64,000 nucleotides of DNA from Blastocatellia bacterium (lineage in GTDB: Bacteria; Acidobacteriota; Blastocatellia; Pyrinomonadales; Pyrinomonadaceae): assembly GCA_003168335.1 (NCBI GenBank), contig PMSM01000014.1, positions 310,001 through 374,000 of the forward strand. The letters run 5' to 3'. A program made the position numbers and the translations under genes. The notes beneath the pieces are model-generated. The model had not been told where the DNA came from. It did not search any database and saw nothing but the letters and a program-made list of their open reading frames with translations. Positions 26,586 to 34,884 of the stretch are shown piece after piece (position 1 is the stretch's first letter; each line of letters opens with the position of its first letter).

Positions 26586-26990
26586 ATGAACGAAAGGAAG
26601 ATTCGTGTTCTGGTTGCGAAACCCGGCCTCGACGGTCACGACCGCGGTGCCAAGGTGATCGCGCGTGCTCTCCGAGACGCCGGCATGGAAGTCATCTACA
26701 CCGGCTTGCGTCAGACCCCGGAGATGATCGCCGCTGCGGCTTTGCAAGAGGACGTTGACGCAGTCGGAGTGTCGATCCTGAGCGGCGCCCACAACACGCT
26801 GTGTCCGCGTATCGTGTCGTTGTTGCGCGAACAAGGAATGACGGACACTTTGGTAATCCTGGGCGGGATCGTTCCCCAGGAAGACATCGCCAAACTTAAA
26901 GAGCTAGGCGTCGCCGAAATCTTTCTCCCCGGTACATCGACACAGGATATTGCGAAGTTCATTCGCGAGCATGTACACCCGCGAACGTAA
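26586..26990 (+). CDS. icmB: Cobalamin-binding subunit of the acyl-CoA mutase
   Basis: The 134-residue B12-binding domain that pairs with the large subunit encoded at 24090. It has the base-off/His-on motif [11 protein letters not shown] (D-x-H-x-x-G, His18 region). [15 protein letters not shown] and LGGIVPQED follow in the usual order. ATG at 26586 with AAAGGA upstream. Separate small subunits occur in both isobutyryl-CoA and archaeal-type methylmalonyl-CoA mutases, so the substrate must be read from the large subunit. Confidence 0.93.
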   Translation: MNERKIRVLVAKPGLDGHDRGAKVIARALRDAGMEVIYTGLRQTPEMIAAAALQEDVDAVGVSILSGAHNTLCPRIVSLLREQGMTDTLVILGGIVPQEDIAKLKELGVAEIFLPGTSTQDIAKFIREHVHPRT

Positions 26991-27057
26991 AGCGCGCCCA
27001 CCTTAAGATACTTTTTATGCGGTCTCAGGTTGAATTGCTGCGGCCAGAAAAACTGGA

Positions 27058-28356
27058 ATGAAGTATATACCGTTGAGCCTGGTGCTCGTCTTTTTGAGCG
27101 CGTTGACCGCCACTGCAGCGCGTGCCCAGAACGCCGCTGCGCTTGAACACCGGGCCGGCGAGGTCTGTGGACAGTTCCGCCAGACGCCGGGCGATTACGA
27201 CAAGATGTTTGCGCCGAGTTTTCTCGCGCAAGTCCCTGCTCCGAAGCTCACTGAAATCTTCTCTGACTATTTCTCGAAACTGGGCCGCTGCACGCAGGCA
27301 AAGCAGACTGCGTCTCTAAGCGCCTACGCGGGACGCTTCGACTTCATCTTCGAGAAAGGTTCCAGCGTGTCCGCCACGCTGGCCATCGACGCTGACGAGC
27401 CGCGCCTGCTCAACGGCTTGTTGCTCGGCATACCCATTCGTAATTCTGCAACTCTCGACGAAGTAGTCAGCGAGCTGAAAACTCTACCAGGTGAGACCAG
27501 CCTGCTGATCACCAGTCTAGGCAAAGACGGCTCACGACCGATCCTTGCGTACAATGCAGACCGCGAGATGGCGATTGGCTCGGCATTCAAGCTCTACATT
27601 CTGAGCGAGTTGGTGCGGGAAGTTGGTGCGCGTCAGCGCAAATGGACGGATGTCGTGCCGTTGGATGGGAAGATCGCATCGCTACCCTCGGGCATGTTGC
27701 AATCATGGCCCGCGGGCTCGCCCGTCACGCTGCACACGCTGGCCAGTATGATGATCTCGATCAGCGACAACACGGCGGCCGACGAGTTACTCATGACTCT
27801 GGGCCGCGAGCGAGTGGAAGCTATTTTGCCCGCCACAGGTCATTCCAAACCTGAACTCAACGTTCCGTTCCTCACGACGCTGGAAATGTTCAAGTTGAAG
27901 GGCGAGCCAACTGGCCAGGCGGCCACCGCATATCTCTCGCTTGACTCTAAGGGTCGTCGCGCCTTCCTCGCGGATACCATCGCGAAAGTCAAAAGCGAGG
28001 ACGCCAAACCATTTCAGGATGGTAAGCCGGCATACGTGGATAAGATCGAGTGGTTCGCATCGGCTACCGATATGTGTCGGGTGATGAATTGGCTGCGACA
28101 GCAGACCGAAGGCGACAAAACCGCCCGGCAGATCCTCGGGATTAACCCGGGCACTGGACTGATCATCGCGCGCGACAAGTGGCAATACGTTGGCTTCAAG
28201 GGCGGGTCGGAACCGGGTGTGCTGAATATGACTTATCTGCTGCAATCAACCAAAGGCGATTGGTATGCGCTCAGTGTCGGCTGGAACAACCAGCAGGCCC
28301 CGCTTGAGAACCAAAAACTGTTCGCGCTCCTACAGCAGATTCTCAAAATAATCTAG
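27058..28356 (+). CDS. Exported serine hydrolase, class A beta-lactamase fold
   Basis: A 432-residue protein. A signal peptide (about 1-23) precedes a domain of about 100 residues of the Cpa/NTF2-like kind found before such hydrolases. The beta-lactamase-type domain follows. Its S-x-x-K motif is S-A-F-K (Ser175-Lys178), the S-D-N motif is Ser236-Asn238 (SISDNTAAD), and GFKGGSEPGV stands in for the K-T-G strand. It could be a beta-lactamase, but the extra domain and divergent third motif fit the broader serine hydrolase group, so resistance should not be assumed. It is convergent with the enoyl-CoA hydratase gene. Confidence 0.85.
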   Translation: MKYIPLSLVLVFLSALTATAARAQNAAALEHRAGEVCGQFRQTPGDYDKMFAPSFLAQVPAPKLTEIFSDYFSKLGRCTQAKQTASLSAYAGRFDFIFEKGSSVSATLAIDADEPRLLNGLLLGIPIRNSATLDEVVSELKTLPGETSLLITSLGKDGSRPILAYNADREMAIGSAFKLYILSELVREVGARQRKWTDVVPLDGKIASLPSGMLQSWPAGSPVTLHTLASMMISISDNTAADELLMTLGRERVEAILPATGHSKPELNVPFLTTLEMFKLKGEPTGQAATAYLSLDSKGRRAFLADTIAKVKSEDAKPFQDGKPAYVDKIEWFASATDMCRVMNWLRQQTEGDKTARQILGINPGTGLIIARDKWQYVGFKGGSEPGVLNMTYLLQSTKGDWYALSVGWNNQQAPLENQKLFALLQQILKII

Positions 28357-28382
28357 TCGCCTCGCTGCCGCCACGATCTGCT

Positions 28383-29156
28383 TCACGATTTCTTTAGGAA
28401 GCGTTCAATTCCCTTTCGGCAATCTTCCGTCATCCGGGCAATCACGTTCGTGTCAGCTCCGCACTCCAACGCATCCTTGAACGTCATCGCATCGCCTTCA
28501 TAAAACAATTGCTTGGATAGCCTGACGGCCGAACTACTAACTCTCCCAAATTGCTCCCCAAAAGCGGCAACCTCATCTGCAAATGCTTCATCATCCAGAA
28601 CCCGGTTGACTAAGCCGAATGCCTGAGCTTCCTCAGCGCCAATGTCGTTGCCGAGGGTCAACAACTCGAATGCCCGCTTCTCAGAGGTACTGCGCCGCAG
28701 AATTGCCATCACCATCGCGGGGACGAATCCGATCTTCACTTCGGGAAAGCCAAAGCGCGCCGAGCGCGATGCCAAGACCATGTCGCACGCCAGCGCGAGT
28801 CCGCATCCCCCGGCTAATGCGCGTCCCCGCACTGCCGAAATCACCGGGATGCGCACTTCCCTGATGAGCAGAAACAGTTCCATCAAAGATCGCGCGTCTT
28901 CAATATTTTCTGCCACCGTCGCTGTCGAAACCTGCTGAAGTGCGGCCAGATCAGCGCCCGCACAAAAGTCCGATCCGGCACCTGACAAGACGACTGCGCG
29001 CACATCTTCATCGCGATCGGCGCGGCGCAATGCATCTTTGAGTCCAGCGATCAGTTCTTCATTGAGCGCGTTTCGCTTCTCGGGACGGTTCAGCGTGATG
29101 CGCGCAATGCGGCCCTCAACTGCATAGAGAATCGTTGCGTTACTGTCTTCAGACAT
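28383..29156 (-). CDS. Enoyl-CoA hydratase/isomerase family protein
   Basis: Crotonase-fold enzyme of 257 residues. The oxyanion-hole segments are VVLSGAGSDFCAGADLAAL and ALAGGCGLALACDMVLAS, and FGFPEVKIGFVPAM follows. Members hydrate enoyl-CoAs; in the Atu/leucine type of cluster they act on isohexenylglutaconyl-CoA or methylglutaconyl-CoA. The substrate cannot be told from the sequence, but the neighbours (AtuA pair, MCC-type carboxyltransferase) point to that branch. ATG at 29156, directly after a GTG. The abhydrolase gene upstream is 27 bases away. Confidence 0.88.
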   Translation of the reverse strand: MSEDSNATILYAVEGRIARITLNRPEKRNALNEELIAGLKDALRRADRDEDVRAVVLSGAGSDFCAGADLAALQQVSTATVAENIEDARSLMELFLLIREVRIPVISAVRGRALAGGCGLALACDMVLASRSARFGFPEVKIGFVPAMVMAILRRSTSEKRAFELLTLGNDIGAEEAQAFGLVNRVLDDEAFADEVAAFGEQFGRVSSSAVRLSKQLFYEGDAMTFKDALECGADTNVIARMTEDCRKGIERFLKKS

Positions 29157-29183
29157 CACTTACTCTCATCAACGTCAGCGGTG

Positions 29184-30074
29184 CTAAGCAAGAAACTCAA
29201 GCAACGCTTCGTTCACCTCTTCGATCGCTTCGTTCTGCACCCAGTGCCCGCTGTCCGGAATCCGGAGTTCCCTGTAGGGCGCATCGATGAACCGATCTAC
29301 TCCGCGAACAGTATCGGGAACAATCGCCATATCATGCTCACCATAGATGAAGAGCGTTGGGACTCGAATGCGGCCATCGGCATCCCTGGGAGTCTCTACT
29401 CCGCCACGGAAGAGCGACTTAAAGACGTTCGCCCGATAGTAATTGATCCCACCAGTCAAAGCGCCGGGCTGGCGCAAGGCTTCTTTATAAACCGCGATAT
29501 CTTCTGCAGTGAACGCCCCGGGCCTGAATATTGTCTCACGATACATCTTTTCTATGCGGGCGAAATCATTTGCGCTCGCCCACCATTCGGGCAGATGCGG
29601 CAACTGAAAGAAGAACATGTACCAACTATGTCGCAGTTGCCGCCACCTGAAGTTAGCTCGCCATGCCGCCGGGGGTGGCACCTGCATCGCCACGAGTTTC
29701 GCAACAGTGTCCGGATGTCTGTAAGCCAGAGCCCACGCCACGCCTGCGCCCCAGTCGTGCGCCACAATGGCAGCCTTGTCCTTACCGAAATAGTGAATCA
29801 AGCCGAGCACATCTTGCACGAGCAATTCAATTCGGTAGTTCTTAACTCCAGCGGGCTTGTCGCTGAGATTGTAGCCGCGCATGTCCGGAGCAACGACGTG
29901 ATATCGTTCGCCCAGGACTGGCAACTGATGTCGCCATGAATACCAGCATTCCGGAAAACCGTGCAGGAGGATGACGAGATCCTGGTCGTTGCCGCCGCAT
30001 TCCGCGTAATGCAGACGAATGCCGCCAACTTTCGCGAAACCGTGGTTTACTGCCAACTCGTTTTCAGGTTTCAT
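29184..30074 (-). CDS. Alpha/beta hydrolase, epoxide hydrolase-like
   Basis: A 296-residue hydrolase. LHGFPECWYSWRHQLPVL is the typical opening, with H-G-F-P oxyanion sequence. The nucleophile elbow is V-A-H-D-W-G-A-G-V-A-W (Asp), and the late acid/His segment contains YGEHDMAIVP and DSGHWVQNE. Asp as nucleophile and the H-G-x-P motif are those of epoxide hydrolases and haloalkane dehalogenases. Cap-domain tyrosines support the former. It stands between the AtuA C-terminal protein and the enoyl-CoA hydratase on the minus strand. Confidence 0.85.
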   Translation of the reverse strand: MKPENELAVNHGFAKVGGIRLHYAECGGNDQDLVILLHGFPECWYSWRHQLPVLGERYHVVAPDMRGYNLSDKPAGVKNYRIELLVQDVLGLIHYFGKDKAAIVAHDWGAGVAWALAYRHPDTVAKLVAMQVPPPAAWRANFRWRQLRHSWYMFFFQLPHLPEWWASANDFARIEKMYRETIFRPGAFTAEDIAVYKEALRQPGALTGGINYYRANVFKSLFRGGVETPRDADGRIRVPTLFIYGEHDMAIVPDTVRGVDRFIDAPYRELRIPDSGHWVQNEAIEEVNEALLEFLA

Positions 30075-30112
30075 GGGCGACAACGCCGACTAGCGCGCCG
30101 TTCGGAACCACT

Positions 30113-30454
30113 CTACAAGCCAAGTCTCTTCGCTTCGTCGTCAGGAACCTCAATCTTCATTCTTAAGAGTGCGGTGGAAAACGTCTTCCCTTGGGCGTCG
30201 GTCATCAGGGAAAGCGTGCCGCCGCCACCGAGACTTTCGTGCAGCAAAAAGTTAAGCGCGCCGAGATTGGGCAACTCGAATCGCTCGACTTCGCCTTTGC
30301 AGATTCCTTTGAAATGTTCCTTGACGCGCGCTGCTGTGACCTCGCGAGTCAGCAACGGGTAGAGATCGTCTCGGAAAGCAATTAGCCCGACGTTCGCCGT
30401 GTCGCCTTTGTCGCCGGAGCGGGCGTGCGCAAGTTTTCTAAGTTGCACTTTCAT
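30113..30454 (-). CDS. AtuA C-terminal domain protein
   Basis: A 113-residue stand-alone version of the C-terminal ferredoxin-like domain of AtuA proteins: L-A-H-A-R-S-G-D-K-G-D-T-A-N-V-G at the start, and F-L-L-H-E-S-L-G-G-G-G-T-L-S-L near the end. In acyclic-terpene degraders this domain is fused to the larger N-terminal domain. Here the larger part is a separate gene about 220 bases upstream, with a palindromic repeat between the two. The biochemical activity of AtuA is not established. Confidence 0.85.
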   Translation of the reverse strand: MKVQLRKLAHARSGDKGDTANVGLIAFRDDLYPLLTREVTAARVKEHFKGICKGEVERFELPNLGALNFLLHESLGGGGTLSLMTDAQGKTFSTALLRMKIEVPDDEAKRLGL

Positions 30455-30546
30455 AGCGAACTCTTTGATTGAAGCCCCGGGGAACTAGATTTTCCATTTA
30501 TCATTTTTCATTTGACACGCATTTGCCATTCTTCTCTGTGTGGCCG

Positions 30547-30612
30547 TTCGTGTGATTTCGTGGATCGTCCTGCATTGCTCAGCCAAGCGAACGATCCACG
30601 AAGTGACCCGAA
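30547..30612. repeat. Dispersed palindrome, family B, copy 2
   Basis: TTCGTGTGATTTCGTGGATC on the left and GATCCACGAAGTGACCCGAA on the right. It lies between the two halves of the AtuA gene pair. Same family as 4202-4280. Confidence 0.8.
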
Positions 30613-30670
30613 GCAACGCGAAATAAATCCAGCAATTGACAATAGGAGAATCTTTCTCTCAGACTTCTTT

Positions 30671-32038
30671 TCAGACATCAAGCACTTCAACGCGTGACTT
30701 AATCTCACTCTTCGGGATCAGTGCCGGCCAGTAGGCCACAATTTCCTCTACCTTGGGCCGCCCACCGGCGAAACCGGTAACCGACGGAGGTCCAGTCAGA
30801 ATCAACGGCGCGATCTCCTTGGTGAATCGCTCAATGGCCTTGCGATCATCGCCTCGCACGCCCACGCGCAATTGCACCTCAGCGAGATCGGGCGACGGTT
30901 CCCCGGCCAGAGGCCCATGCGTCGCGTTCGCGCCTACGAACTCGGTCAAAATCTGATCGAAGCGCAAACCCAACCGCTCCAGACGCGCCCGCAAAATCTG
31001 ATCCGCGGCCCTGGCCTTCTCGTAAGCATCCGGCCATGCATAAACGAGCGTGCCTACGGCCTTGTAACCCGCCGAATAACTGATCGAGACCTTCAGAGTG
31101 TCAGTTGCCTGTTTTCCCTTGATCCCAAACACACGCACGCGGTCTGGTCCATCAGCGACCAAATGCACTGTAGTGAAGTCGGCAACGCAGTCCGGCGTTA
31201 TGTACCCATGGGGATCGCCCATTTCGTAAACTAGTTGTTCCTTAACGGAAGGCACGTTAACGCGCCCCCCCGTGCCATCGTGCTTCGTAATCACAAACGT
31301 TCCATCAGACGATGCTTCGGCAATCGGAAAGCCAACGTTCGCGAGATCGGGGATGCCTTGCCATTCATATTGGCAGTTGCCGCCCGAACATTGCGCGCCG
31401 CACTCAATGATATGACCGGCGATTGTACCTGCCGCCAAACTGTCCCAATCATCCGGGCCCCAACCGAACTCATGAATCATCGGCGCCAGTGTCAGTCCCG
31501 TATCAGTTGCGCGTCCGGTAATGACGATCTGAGCACCCTGGTTCAACGCTTCAACAATCGGCGCCGCCCCAAGATAAGCGTTCGCGCTTTGAATTCGGTC
31601 GCGCACGGTAGCCAGCGGTGCGGCGGTGTCCATGTTGCGCAGTTCGATTCCGCGAGCGAGTAGATCGTCGAGGCGATCCATAATGTTGTCGCCGGTGACG
31701 ATCCCTATTCTTAGTTTGCCTCTGAGGCCCAACTCCTTCGCCACGTCCCGAACTGCCGCGGCGCAGCCTTCGACATTCACCCCGCCGGCGTTCGCCGTCA
31801 CGCGGATATTCCGTGCGACGCACGCCGGCAGAATCTGCTTCATCAGCGGCACAAAGTCACGCGCGTAGCCGGCACTCGGGTCGCGCGCCTTCTGCTTCTG
31901 CATGATCGACATCGTGACCTCAGCCAGATAGTCGAGCATCAGATAATCAATCGGCCCGCCTTCCACCTGGCGGACGGGAGCATCAGGCAGATCGCCCCAG
32001 AATCCCTGGCCGGCGGCAATGCGAATCTTGTCTCTCAT
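30671..32038 (-). CDS. AtuA N-terminal (acyclic terpene utilisation, DUF1446) protein
   Basis: A 455-residue cytosolic protein starting [16 protein letters not shown]. Conserved segments are [47 protein letters not shown] and [14 protein letters not shown]. These are hallmarks of the AtuA family seen beside acyl-CoA carboxylase and enoyl-CoA hydratase genes. The upstream start at 32098 would add 20 unrelated residues, so the ATG at 32038 is used. Exact reaction unknown. Confidence 0.88.
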   Translation of the reverse strand: MRDKIRIAAGQGFWGDLPDAPVRQVEGGPIDYLMLDYLAEVTMSIMQKQKARDPSAGYARDFVPLMKQILPACVARNIRVTANAGGVNVEGCAAAVRDVAKELGLRGKLRIGIVTGDNIMDRLDDLLARGIELRNMDTAAPLATVRDRIQSANAYLGAAPIVEALNQGAQIVITGRATDTGLTLAPMIHEFGWGPDDWDSLAAGTIAGHIIECGAQCSGGNCQYEWQGIPDLANVGFPIAEASSDGTFVITKHDGTGGRVNVPSVKEQLVYEMGDPHGYITPDCVADFTTVHLVADGPDRVRVFGIKGKQATDTLKVSISYSAGYKAVGTLVYAWPDAYEKARAADQILRARLERLGLRFDQILTEFVGANATHGPLAGEPSPDLAEVQLRVGVRGDDRKAIERFTKEIAPLILTGPPSVTGFAGGRPKVEEIVAYWPALIPKSEIKSRVEVLDV

Positions 32039-32193
32039 TTTTGCTGGATCGCGTTTGTATAGTTTACAGAAGAAGACACGGGAAACCCCAACGCGCACAG
32101 AACGACGATCGTGCTAACTATTCTCGTCTCTGTCTCGCCGTGTTCCCGTGTCTCCGCGTCGCCGCGTCGATCACTTCACTGGCACTCCACCTC

Positions 32194-32784
32194 TTACTGC
32201 TTGGTCTTCGCCGGCGTTGCTTGAGTGCCAGTCGTCGCTTTGGCCTTCGCCTTATGTTTCCGCGGCCGAGGCTTGGCCTTCATCGCGCCGCTCGTGCTAA
32301 AGGTGACCATTTGCGGCTCGCCCGGCACGCTGGTTAGCGTTAGGTTGTCGCCGACCTTCTTGGCGCGCAGTGACATTGCCCGTGGCGCGCCTTCCATCAT
32401 CATTGTCACTGCCGTGTAGCCGCAGGTTGTGACCGCCGTTATTCGTCCCGAATGCGTCTCAGTGCCCATCGTTCCGGTAAAGTTATTGCCGGTGATCGTC
32501 AGCTTAGCGTCAACCGCCGCTTCGTTGCCATGCTTTAGCTTGCCGGTGTACGTACCGGAAAGATCAGTCTGCTCCTGTTTCGTCGGATCGCAACGACCGG
32601 TAGCCATCATCCCAGCCATGGCTTTACGCCGACGAGGTTTTTTCTTCGCGGCGGTATTAGTAGGGGCCATCGTCATCGACGAATTCGTATTCTGCGCGGA
32701 GACTACCAGTCCCGCGCTGGCCAGCGCCGTCAACGCGACCACAGCTACTCCCAGAACGAAAAGATAGATGGTGCTCTTTCTCAC
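32194..32784 (-). CDS. Exported lipid- or ligand-binding-like protein of unknown function
   Basis: A 196-residue protein with a signal peptide or N-terminal anchor (about residues 1-31). A basic Lys/Arg/Pro linker, a compact beta domain (LSGTYTGKLKHGNEAAVDA, FTGTMGTETHSGRI, LTLTSVPGEPQMVTF) and a highly basic tail (KPRPRKHKAKAKATTG) follow. The L-S-G-T-Y-x-G-x-L pattern is seen in many small exported beta proteins. The start is a GTG at 32784, set by AGGAGA 6 bases upstream. An earlier GTG at 32808 lacks a ribosome site. No function can be given. Confidence 0.7.
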   Translation of the reverse strand: MRKSTIYLFVLGVAVVALTALASAGLVVSAQNTNSSMTMAPTNTAAKKKPRRRKAMAGMMATGRCDPTKQEQTDLSGTYTGKLKHGNEAAVDAKLTITGNNFTGTMGTETHSGRITAVTTCGYTAVTMMMEGAPRAMSLRAKKVGDNLTLTSVPGEPQMVTFSTSGAMKAKPRPRKHKAKAKATTGTQATPAKTKQ

Positions 32785-32987
32785 GTGTGTTCTCCTTTGT
32801 TTGTTCACTCCCTAACGAGTGAAAGACAGTGGCCAGGTACAAGCGCTAAACGCCCATGCCTGGCACCAAGCAAATCAAATGCATGCACCTAGGAAGGTGC
32901 GCGAAAAACCCAGTCAAGATTTCTGTGCGTGAACTCTTTGTCTCTGCGCAATCTGTGCCATCTGCCGATGTCCTGGCGTAAACTCGT

Positions 32988-34772
32988 CTACGCCAGCGTA
33001 GCCGGCAAAACAAACTGCCCCAGATGTGGTCCTGAATAATTCAAACTCACTCGTAATGCAAGCTCCAGCGCGTCTCTGGTCTCTTCCGGAGCGATTACTC
33101 CATCGACAAACCCGCGGGCCGCAGCATACTTCGCGTCAAGGTCGCGCTCATAAGTTTCACGCACCTTCTGCATCTCTGCCTCGAACTCCGCGTCGGGTCG
33201 CTGACCGCTCGTTTTCAATCTCTGCAGTTCACTACCAAATACAGCCTGGACAGCGGAATCACCTTCCATCACCCCCATCCGTCCAGTGGGCCAACTGAAA
33301 ATGAAATCCGGATCAAAGCCCTGCCCCGCCATTGCATAATAACCGGCGCCCGATGCGTGGTTCACCGTCAAGACGATCTTCGGCACGGCTGCCGTGGCCA
33401 TCGCTTCGACAAAGCGAGCACCTGCTCGAATGATTCCCGAATGTTCAGCTTCCGAGCCGACCATGAATCCGGAAACATCCTGAACAAACAAGAGCGGCGT
33501 TTGATGCCGGTTACAGGTCTCGATAAAGTAAGCAACCTTCTCAGCCGAATCGGTATAGATGATCCCGCCAAATTTTGGCGAGCCGCCCGCGGGATCGCGA
33601 AACATGCCGCGGTTGTTGGCAATCACGCCCACCTGGATTCCGCGAATCCGGGCATGCCCACAAATGATCTCCTTGGCATAGTCCGCCTGGAACTCGTCCA
33701 GATGTCCCCCGTCGAGCACACAATCCAGCAGCTCGAACATGTTGTAAGGCTGGCGATGATCTTCGGGAATGATGTCGTAGAGTTTTTCCAAAGGCGTCTT
33801 GGTGGGCGCGCTCTCGGTAATCGAGACGGCACACGACGACCTTGCCGGTAACTCAGAAACAAACCCGCGAATCTTCGTGATGCAGGCTTCATCGTTCGCG
33901 ACACGATAGTGCGCAACCCCCGAGAGTTCGTTATGCGTCCGCGCGCCGCCCAGAGTTTCATTATCGATCGTCTGGCCGGTTGCGCCTTTGACCAGGTTAG
34001 CTCCGCCCAATCCCATGAACGAAGTGCCTTCGACCATGATGATGATGTCCGAGAGCGCCGGCAGATAAGCGCCGCCGGCGATACACGGCCCCATCACCGC
34101 CGCAATCTGCGGGACTTTTAAGTAGCGCCGCATGATCGAGTTGTAATAGAAAATTCGCGACGCGCCGTACTGTCCGGGAAACACGCCGCCTTGATAGGGA
34201 AGATTCACGCCCGCCGAATCGACGAGATAGATGATCGGCACATGCGAGCGCATCGCGATCTCTTGCGCGCGCAGAATTTTCTTGATCGTTTCCGGCCACC
34301 ACGATCCGGCCTTGACGGTGGCATCGTTGGCCACCACGACAACTTCGCGCCCGCTGACTCGACCGGTCGTCGTGACCACACCCGCTGCCGGCGCGCCGCC
34401 CTTGTACTCGTCGTAGGCAACAAACAAGCCGATTTCTTGTCTATAGGAATCCTTGTCGAGCAGGAGATCGATTCGCTCCCGAGCGGTCAGCTTATGAGCT
34501 TTGTGCTGCTTCGCTATCTTGTCCGGACCACCGCCGAGACGAAGCTTTGCTTCAAGCGCGCGCAGTTCATCCGTCAACTCATGTAACCTTGATCGTTGAA
34601 CTTTGATTTGTGATTTCGAATCGTGAGGTTCCGAAGAACTGCTTTCTGCCTTTTGCTTACCGCTTACTGCTTTCTGCGGTTCAGCCGGAGACGAGTCTGC
34701 CTTTGCGACCTTAGACAAAGGCCGCACCTTGAACCCGGAAGTGGACACTGCTTCAGACTCTGTCTCAGCCAT
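32988..34772 (-). CDS. Acyl-CoA carboxylase carboxyltransferase (MCC/GCC-beta-like) with repeat-derived N-terminus
   Basis: A 594-residue carboxyltransferase subunit. GRVSGREVVVVANDATVKAG, IKKILRAQEIA, IYLVDSAGVNLPYQ and V-M-G-P-C-I-A-G-G-A-Y match the methylcrotonyl/geranyl-CoA group more than propionyl-CoA carboxylase. Crotonase-like CoA-site glycines are present in both halves. The biotin-carrying partner is not in the window. The first 60 or so residues are not part of the family. They are Ser/Lys/Gln-rich (K-A-V-S-G-K-Q-K-A-E-S-S), and the DNA there (about 34596-34690) looks like the dispersed low-complexity repeats found between genes here. Confidence 0.9.
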   Translation of the reverse strand: MAETESEAVSTSGFKVRPLSKVAKADSSPAEPQKAVSGKQKAESSSSEPHDSKSQIKVQRSRLHELTDELRALEAKLRLGGGPDKIAKQHKAHKLTARERIDLLLDKDSYRQEIGLFVAYDEYKGGAPAAGVVTTTGRVSGREVVVVANDATVKAGSWWPETIKKILRAQEIAMRSHVPIIYLVDSAGVNLPYQGGVFPGQYGASRIFYYNSIMRRYLKVPQIAAVMGPCIAGGAYLPALSDIIIMVEGTSFMGLGGANLVKGATGQTIDNETLGGARTHNELSGVAHYRVANDEACITKIRGFVSELPARSSCAVSITESAPTKTPLEKLYDIIPEDHRQPYNMFELLDCVLDGGHLDEFQADYAKEIICGHARIRGIQVGVIANNRGMFRDPAGGSPKFGGIIYTDSAEKVAYFIETCNRHQTPLLFVQDVSGFMVGSEAEHSGIIRAGARFVEAMATAAVPKIVLTVNHASGAGYYAMAGQGFDPDFIFSWPTGRMGVMEGDSAVQAVFGSELQRLKTSGQRPDAEFEAEMQKVRETYERDLDAKYAAARGFVDGVIAPEETRDALELALRVSLNYSGPHLGQFVLPATLA

Positions 34773-34884
34773 GTGGAGTCTCTACTGACCACCAACTGCC
34801 AGCGACTGACTTTTTGAATTGATTATTCTGCCGTGGAAAATATCACAGGTGAGTGAGGTGCGGCAATTTTCGAGTAGGGCCGGC

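Noticed and set aside
27058-28356. Antibiotic-resistance beta-lactamase
   Set aside because: The fold motifs are there, but the extra N-terminal domain and divergent K-T-G strand fit a general serine hydrolase; resistance cannot be claimed.
29181-29939. 252-codon plus-strand frame opposite the alpha/beta hydrolase
   Set aside because: Antisense to a gene with all catalytic motifs; no motif of its own.
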